Shown here one piece after another: positions 35,369-39,295 of a stretch of 39,295 nucleotides of DNA. Origin of the DNA: Chthonomonadaceae bacterium. GTDB taxonomy: Bacteria > Armatimonadota > Chthonomonadetes > Chthonomonadales > Chthonomonadaceae. Position 1 is the first letter of the stretch; each line of letters starts with the position of its first letter. The notes beneath the pieces were generated by a model. The model was not told the origin of the DNA and made no database searches. It saw only the letters and a list, made by a program, of their open reading frames with translations. Made by a program: the position numbers and the translations under genes. The DNA lies in the NCBI GenBank assembly GCA_027459665.1, contig DAIDHN010000038.1, positions 1 to 39,295 on the forward strand, read 5' to 3'.

Positions 35369-37196
35369 CCCGCAGCGGGCGGCAAGGTCTAAAAACTGGC
35401 CGCATTATGTACTCCCTGCCTGCAAACCCTACAGGCTTTCCATCATGCTGGCTGCACTGGGCGCACTGCTCACAGCAGGGCTGCAAGTGCTGAAACCCTG
35501 GCCGCTCAAAATTGTCATCGACCGCGTACTGCTGCATCACGCCTCCCGCGTTCCCTTTGTGGGCAGACAAATCAACCACGCGCATCTGCCGCCAGTCACC
35601 CTGCTCAATCTGGCATGCACAGCCACACTCGTTCTCGCAGTTGTTACCGGCGCGCTCAACTACTACTCTATGAAAGTAATGGGAGAAGTTGGCCAAAAGG
35701 TTGTGTTTGAACTGCGGCAAAACCTGTTTGCACACCTGCAAAGGCTCTCGCTGCGCTTTCACGACAGACAAAGAACAGGCGATCTGATTACCCGTCTTAC
35801 CTCAGACATACAAGCCGTGCAAGATGCTATTGCCAGCGGTATTGTTGTGCTTATCAACAACACATGCACGCTGCTGGGCATGCTGGGCATGATGTTCTGG
35901 CTCGACTGGCGTTTTGCGCTGGCGGCTCTCAGCATTACCCCTCTGCTCTGCTTCACTGTGTTTAGATCTGCAGCGCTTATGAAGCAGGCGGCCAGACGCG
36001 CTCGCAAAAGCGATGGTCTACTGGCTGCTATTGCACAAGAAACCCTCTATTCTATTCGGATGGTGCAGGCGCTCTCGCAGGAAGAAAGGCAGGAACGCCT
36101 CTTTCGCAGCCAGAGCGAAGACAGCCTGAGCGCCTACCTGGATACCAACCGGTTTCAGGCTGCCATAGCCCCCGTGGTAGACCTTCTTGCAGCAGGCGGA
36201 CTAATCATTGTAATGCGGTACGGCGCCATGCAGGTAATGCAGGGAGCTATCAGTACCGGAGATGTAGTCATCTTTTTTGCCTACATTACAGGGCTTTACC
36301 GCCCAATCCGCCAGCTCTCGCGCCTGTCGCTTACCCTCAACAAGGCAGCCATCGGGCTGGAACGAGCGGCAGCAATTCTGGATGAAAAGCCCGATGTGCA
36401 AAACCTGCCCGAGGCGCTGCCTGCCCCCGGGCTTACAGGAGACATTCGGTTTGAAAACGTAAGCTATGCCTACACCCCCGGCCGATACGCACTGTCGCAC
36501 ATCTCGCTGCACATACACAGCGGAGAAACAATAGCCATCATTGGCGCAACAGGCGCAGGCAAAAGCACGCTGTCTGGCCTGATACCACGCCTCTACGACG
36601 CCACAGAGGGCAGAATACTGCTGGATGGGTGCGACATTAGAGACATGGAACTGGGCAGCGTGCGAGATCAAATAGCACTGGTGTTTCAGGAATCGCTGCT
36701 GTTCAGCGGCACACTGCGTGAAAACATAGCATTTGGCGCTCCACCTGTTACAGACAGCCAAATAGAAGAAGCTGCAAAAACTGCAAACATATGGGAGTTC
36801 ATACAAAGCCTGCCGCAGGGCCTCGATACTCCGGTAGCCGAAAGAGGCAGTACGCTCTCTGGCGGACAAAAGCAGCGTATTGCCATAGCCCGTGCTGTTT
36901 TGCGCCATGCATCCATTCTCATTCTGGATGAACCTACCAGCGGGCTAGACCCCCTGGCAGAAGCCGGAGTGATGAAGGCGCTGCAAAAAGCAGCACAGGG
37001 ACGCACCACCATACTCATTGCGCACCGCATGGCTACCACACGCTTTGCACATCGAGTAGTGGTGCTGGAAAAAGGAAAAATTGTGGAAGCCGGTCCCCCC
37101 GCAGAGCTTCTGCAGCAGAACAGCCGCTATGCTGAATTCTGCAGAATGCAGCATGAACCCGAATCGGCAGGCAGCCTGGCCACCCTGCCATGCTAA
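35361..37196 (+). CDS. MsbA-like ABC exporter half-transporter
   Basis: The 611-residue product fuses a six-helix type I exporter domain (about residues 25-330) to an ATPase. Walker A GATGAGKST lies at about 395-403, the signature LSGGQ at 499-503, Walker B ILILDEP at 519-525, and the switch histidine at about 555 (LIAHRM). It should dimerise and flip a lipid, glycolipid or other amphiphile. The start was set at ATG 35361, with GAGG ten bases upstream; the longer frame would extend well into the permease gene. Location after glycosyltransferases suggests export of their product, but no substrate can be read. Confidence 0.92.
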   Translation: MNNPQRAARSKNWPHYVLPACKPYRLSIMLAALGALLTAGLQVLKPWPLKIVIDRVLLHHASRVPFVGRQINHAHLPPVTLLNLACTATLVLAVVTGALNYYSMKVMGEVGQKVVFELRQNLFAHLQRLSLRFHDRQRTGDLITRLTSDIQAVQDAIASGIVVLINNTCTLLGMLGMMFWLDWRFALAALSITPLLCFTVFRSAALMKQAARRARKSDGLLAAIAQETLYSIRMVQALSQEERQERLFRSQSEDSLSAYLDTNRFQAAIAPVVDLLAAGGLIIVMRYGAMQVMQGAISTGDVVIFFAYITGLYRPIRQLSRLSLTLNKAAIGLERAAAILDEKPDVQNLPEALPAPGLTGDIRFENVSYAYTPGRYALSHISLHIHSGETIAIIGATGAGKSTLSGLIPRLYDATEGRILLDGCDIRDMELGSVRDQIALVFQESLLFSGTLRENIAFGAPPVTDSQIEEAAKTANIWEFIQSLPQGLDTPVAERGSTLSGGQKQRIAIARAVLRHASILILDEPTSGLDPLAEAGVMKALQKAAQGRTTILIAHRMATTRFAHRVVVLEKGKIVEAGPPAELLQQNSRYAEFCRMQHEPESAGSLATLPC

Positions 37197-37266
37197 ACAA
37201 CAGCAAAATCAATTTGGGGCGTTTTGGCAGTAATTGCAATCATCACTCTACAGGAGACTATACATA

Positions 37267-38322
37267 ATGGCTCGCATACTTGTTACCGGTGCGGCAGGCT
37301 TCATAGGTTCGAACCTCTGTGAAAGGCTGCTTCACGACAAACATACCATTGCAGGGGTAGATAATTTTGACCCGTACTACGCACGCGCCATCAAACAAAA
37401 CAACCTGCTGCATGCATCCGCATCACAACAGTTCAGGCTGATTGAGGCAGACATTCGCGATGCCGCCGATATGAGAGGCATATTTGCAGCTTTTCAGCCC
37501 GACTGCGTAGTGCATCTGGCTGCCAGGGCAGGCGTGCGTCCCTCACTGGAACGGCCAGCCGACTACATTCAGACCAATATCACTGGCACCATCAACATAC
37601 TGGAAGCTGCCAGGCTGCATCGAACAAAACATTTCGTGCTTGCCTCTTCTTCTTCGGTTTATGGGGAAAGCGCGCAATCGCCGTTTCGTGAAACACAGCC
37701 AACCAACTCGCCTGCCTCACCCTATGCCATGACAAAAAAAGCCGCCGAAACCGCGGCCTTCACTTACCACCAGCTTTATGGAATGCACACCACCTGCCTG
37801 CGCTTCTTCACTGTATACGGCCCGCGCCAGCGCCCCGATCTTGCCATTGCGCGCTTCACAGCCCGCATCATGCAGAATCTGCCCATCACACTCTTTGGCG
37901 ATGGATCGAGCAGCAGAGATTACACCTACGTATCAGACACTGTAGAGGGAATTGCCAGCGCAGTTTCGCACCCAAACGGCTATCAGATATACAATCTGGG
38001 CAACAGCGCGCCTGTATCATTGTTGCAAATGACCCGCACCCTGGCCGATGCCCTGGGCCGGCAGCCTCAAATAGAGTGGCTGCCCAGCCAGCCAGGCGAC
38101 GTAAGCTCTACCTGTGCCGATATAACGCTTGCACAAAACAGACTGGGCTATTCGCCTGCCACCAGCTTTGCACACGGCATTCAAAAGTATGCAGAGTGGT
38201 ACTGCCGCACTCAGGGAGGCGTTTTCACCACCCTGCCTTCTGCTTCAGTTACAGCGGTGGTAGAACACCGCAGTGGTTTTCATACCAGAAAACAGCCTGC
38301 CCCAAGCAGAATGTCTGCCTGA
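37267..38322 (+). CDS. NAD-dependent epimerase, UDP-glucuronate 4-epimerase-like
   Basis: The 351-residue product is an extended short-chain dehydrogenase. The NAD site GAAGFIGSN lies at about residues 8-16, and the catalytic tyrosine and lysine are in SPYAMTKKAAE. The segments DNFDPYYARAIKQ and RFFTVYGPRQRPDLAIARF match UDP-glucuronate 4-epimerases, and LFGDGSSSRDYTYVSD is shared with UDP-sugar epimerases generally. It probably supplies a UDP-sugar, such as UDP-galacturonate, to the glycosyltransferases upstream. ATG 37267 has GGAG ten bases upstream. It is the last gene of the operon. Confidence 0.88.
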   Translation: MARILVTGAAGFIGSNLCERLLHDKHTIAGVDNFDPYYARAIKQNNLLHASASQQFRLIEADIRDAADMRGIFAAFQPDCVVHLAARAGVRPSLERPADYIQTNITGTINILEAARLHRTKHFVLASSSSVYGESAQSPFRETQPTNSPASPYAMTKKAAETAAFTYHQLYGMHTTCLRFFTVYGPRQRPDLAIARFTARIMQNLPITLFGDGSSSRDYTYVSDTVEGIASAVSHPNGYQIYNLGNSAPVSLLQMTRTLADALGRQPQIEWLPSQPGDVSSTCADITLAQNRLGYSPATSFAHGIQKYAEWYCRTQGGVFTTLPSASVTAVVEHRSGFHTRKQPAPSRMSA

Positions 38323-38365
38323 AAGATACCGGCCGCAAACGCACCTTCAAGCGGTGAGCAGCCGG

Positions 38366-38390
38366 TGCTGCAGCCGTCTCCCCTGCAGCA
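38366..38390. promoter_or_regulatory. Hairpin between convergent genes
   Basis: TGCTGCAG (38366-38373) and CTGCAGCA (38383-38390) form a perfect eight-base stem with a nine-base loop. No T-run follows on either strand, so it is a structure of uncertain role rather than a called terminator. Confidence 0.35.
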
Positions 38391-38394
38391 GCAT

Positions 38395-38439
38395 GCCCGC
38401 TGAATACCCCCTCCTCAGTGTTTAGCGGGCTGCTTTTTT
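38395..38439 (+). terminator. Intrinsic terminator of the glycan/export operon
   Basis: GCCCGCT (38395-38401) pairs with AGCGGGC (38424-38430) and is followed by TGC and six T residues (38434-38439). Adjacent AGC/GCT bases extend the stem. The 22-base loop is long. It overlaps the 3' end of the converging aspartic-protease-like gene. Confidence 0.65.
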
Positions 38440-39295
38440 ACAAGCGCTGGCTTCTTAACAGGCAGCGCCTCATGGGGTACTGCAGCAGGCAGAGGCTGCA
38501 GGTAGAGCTTCTGCCTCGCATACGAAATGGTAACTATATAGCGGCCCAGCACATCCATGCCCAGCTGAGCTGGCAGCAGCGTTCCCGTTTTGGAAGACAC
38601 TATTGCCAGCACATGCAGTTTCTCAATGCGCACACGCCCCATCTGCAAAAGCGGTATGGCAGTGGGAGAAACGCGAATGTGTCCCCCACTGGGCAGGGTA
38701 GCGGGTATCAAAATGCTATTGCCAGCCTGTTTACTCTTCCCAAGCATGCTCTGCTGCAGCAGAGTAACCGGCGCGGTAGTGGCCAGCAAAGCCTGAAACG
38801 GCTTTGCCCCCGGCACGCTCAGCGTTACATAAAGCGCACCGTTTTTGTACTGCAGCGGCGCTTCTGTCACCCCTTTGCCGCGGGGTGGCGCTGCATTGGC
38901 AGGGTCGAGCACTATTAAATGCCGTGCAGGGTTAAACGTAATCTGAAACTGACTGAGAAACGAATTGCCCAGCCAGAGCGCCGGGCCGTCGGGCCGGTTC
39001 GCTTTTTCAGGCGACAGCAGCCCCAGCAAATTTACCAGCCCCACAGGCAGCTTGTAAAACGCAGTATTGTTGATCGCAAATTCAGGCAGCACAGAACCTG
39101 GCACGCTGCGTGCGCCGTCGGGCAGATGAATGCTCACCGCACCCTGCCCGGCAGGCACCTTCAGGCGCGCCGCTGCATCGGGGCTGAGCGTGCAGGCATT
39201 CAGCGTAGTATCGCAGGTTGCCGTGAGCAGGTGGTTGCCCACCAGCACCGTAAACTCTGGTATGCCGTACCAGTCGTGGTAACCGGTCACACCCC
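38415..39295 (-). CDS. Retropepsin-like tandem-domain protein, degenerate, partial
   Basis: The frame remains open to the right window edge; GTG 39290 is a possible start, but the gene likely begins beyond it. Over 290 residues are visible. Two copies of a retropepsin-like fold appear: the first holds ATCDTTLNACTLSPDAA and closes with WLGNSFLSQFQITFNPARHL; the second holds LLATTAPVTLLQQSML and closes with LGMDVLGRYIVTISYARQKL. These closings match the LG-x-x-FL...D strand of pepsin-like lobes. The canonical DTG is CDTT in copy one and ATTA in copy two, so the second lobe lacks the aspartate and activity is doubtful. The Lys/Pro-rich tail is probably flexible. It converges on the glycan operon. 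Confidence 0.62.
   Translation of the reverse strand, partial: GVTGYHDWYGIPEFTVLVGNHLLTATCDTTLNACTLSPDAAARLKVPAGQGAVSIHLPDGARSVPGSVLPEFAINNTAFYKLPVGLVNLLGLLSPEKANRPDGPALWLGNSFLSQFQITFNPARHLIVLDPANAAPPRGKGVTEAPLQYKNGALYVTLSVPGAKPFQALLATTAPVTLLQQSMLGKSKQAGNSILIPATLPSGGHIRVSPTAIPLLQMGRVRIEKLHVLAIVSSKTGTLLPAQLGMDVLGRYIVTISYARQKLYLQPLPAAVPHEALPVKKPALVKKQPAKH

Noticed and set aside
32424-37196. Reading the adaptor, permease and ABC exporter as one MacAB macrolide pump
   Set aside because: The permease lacks the MacB ATPase domain and the following ABC protein is of the MsbA type, so a simple MacAB label would mislead.
1-39295. Apparent abundance of GCATGC through the window
   Set aside because: An informal count is not clearly above what base composition predicts, and a proper count was not possible.

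Overview
The window reads as an accessory-rich chromosomal stretch from a diderm (outer-membrane) bacterium of moderately high GC. A signal-peptide-bearing outer-membrane barrel, periplasmic-adaptor and MacB-type genes imply two membranes. The mix of a TPR-CHAT protein with ECF sigma factor and subtilase, a DUF1559-like H-X9-DG protein, a BBP2-type porin beside amtB, and cmk-plsC coupling is reminiscent of Armatimonadota or neighbouring lineages. No rRNA or marker phylogeny is available here, so this is only an inference.

Layout, left to right. (1) 1-169: the start and promoter of a leftward transposase running off the left edge. (2) 341-2770 (-): a GH95 fucosidase, divergent from (3) 3008-7283 (+): a tightly coupled trio of an M16C metallopeptidase, cytidylate kinase and a PlsC-type acyltransferase. 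(4) 7338-12679 (-): a DUF2325-like protein of unknown role, phosphoketolase, a possible small ORF and a VOC-fold protein. (5) 12819-16647 (+): a nitrogen-acquisition unit (barrel porin, ammonium channel, P-II) driven by a perfect-consensus promoter with a long structured leader, with hairpins between the genes. (6) 16754-23042 (+): seven codirectional genes, several unrecognised (secreted Tyr-rich protein, GSFG-repeat membrane protein, two hypotheticals, M48 peptidase, ABC-type permease, DUF1559-like protein).

(7) 28498-23107 (-): an ECF sigma factor, a zinc-finger-type anti-sigma factor, a TPR-CHAT caspase-like protease and a secreted subtilase. This looks like a self-contained regulated two-protease module and is the most interesting system in the window. 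(8) 28729-38439 (+): a seven-gene glycan/export operon: three glycosyltransferases, a HlyD/MacA-like adaptor, a MacB-type permease without its own ATPase, an MsbA-like ABC exporter and a UDP-glucuronate-4-epimerase-like enzyme, closed by an intrinsic terminator. (9) 38415-39295 (-): a partial retropepsin-like tandem-repeat protein with degenerate active-site motifs.

No tRNA, rRNA or CRISPR array was recognised.
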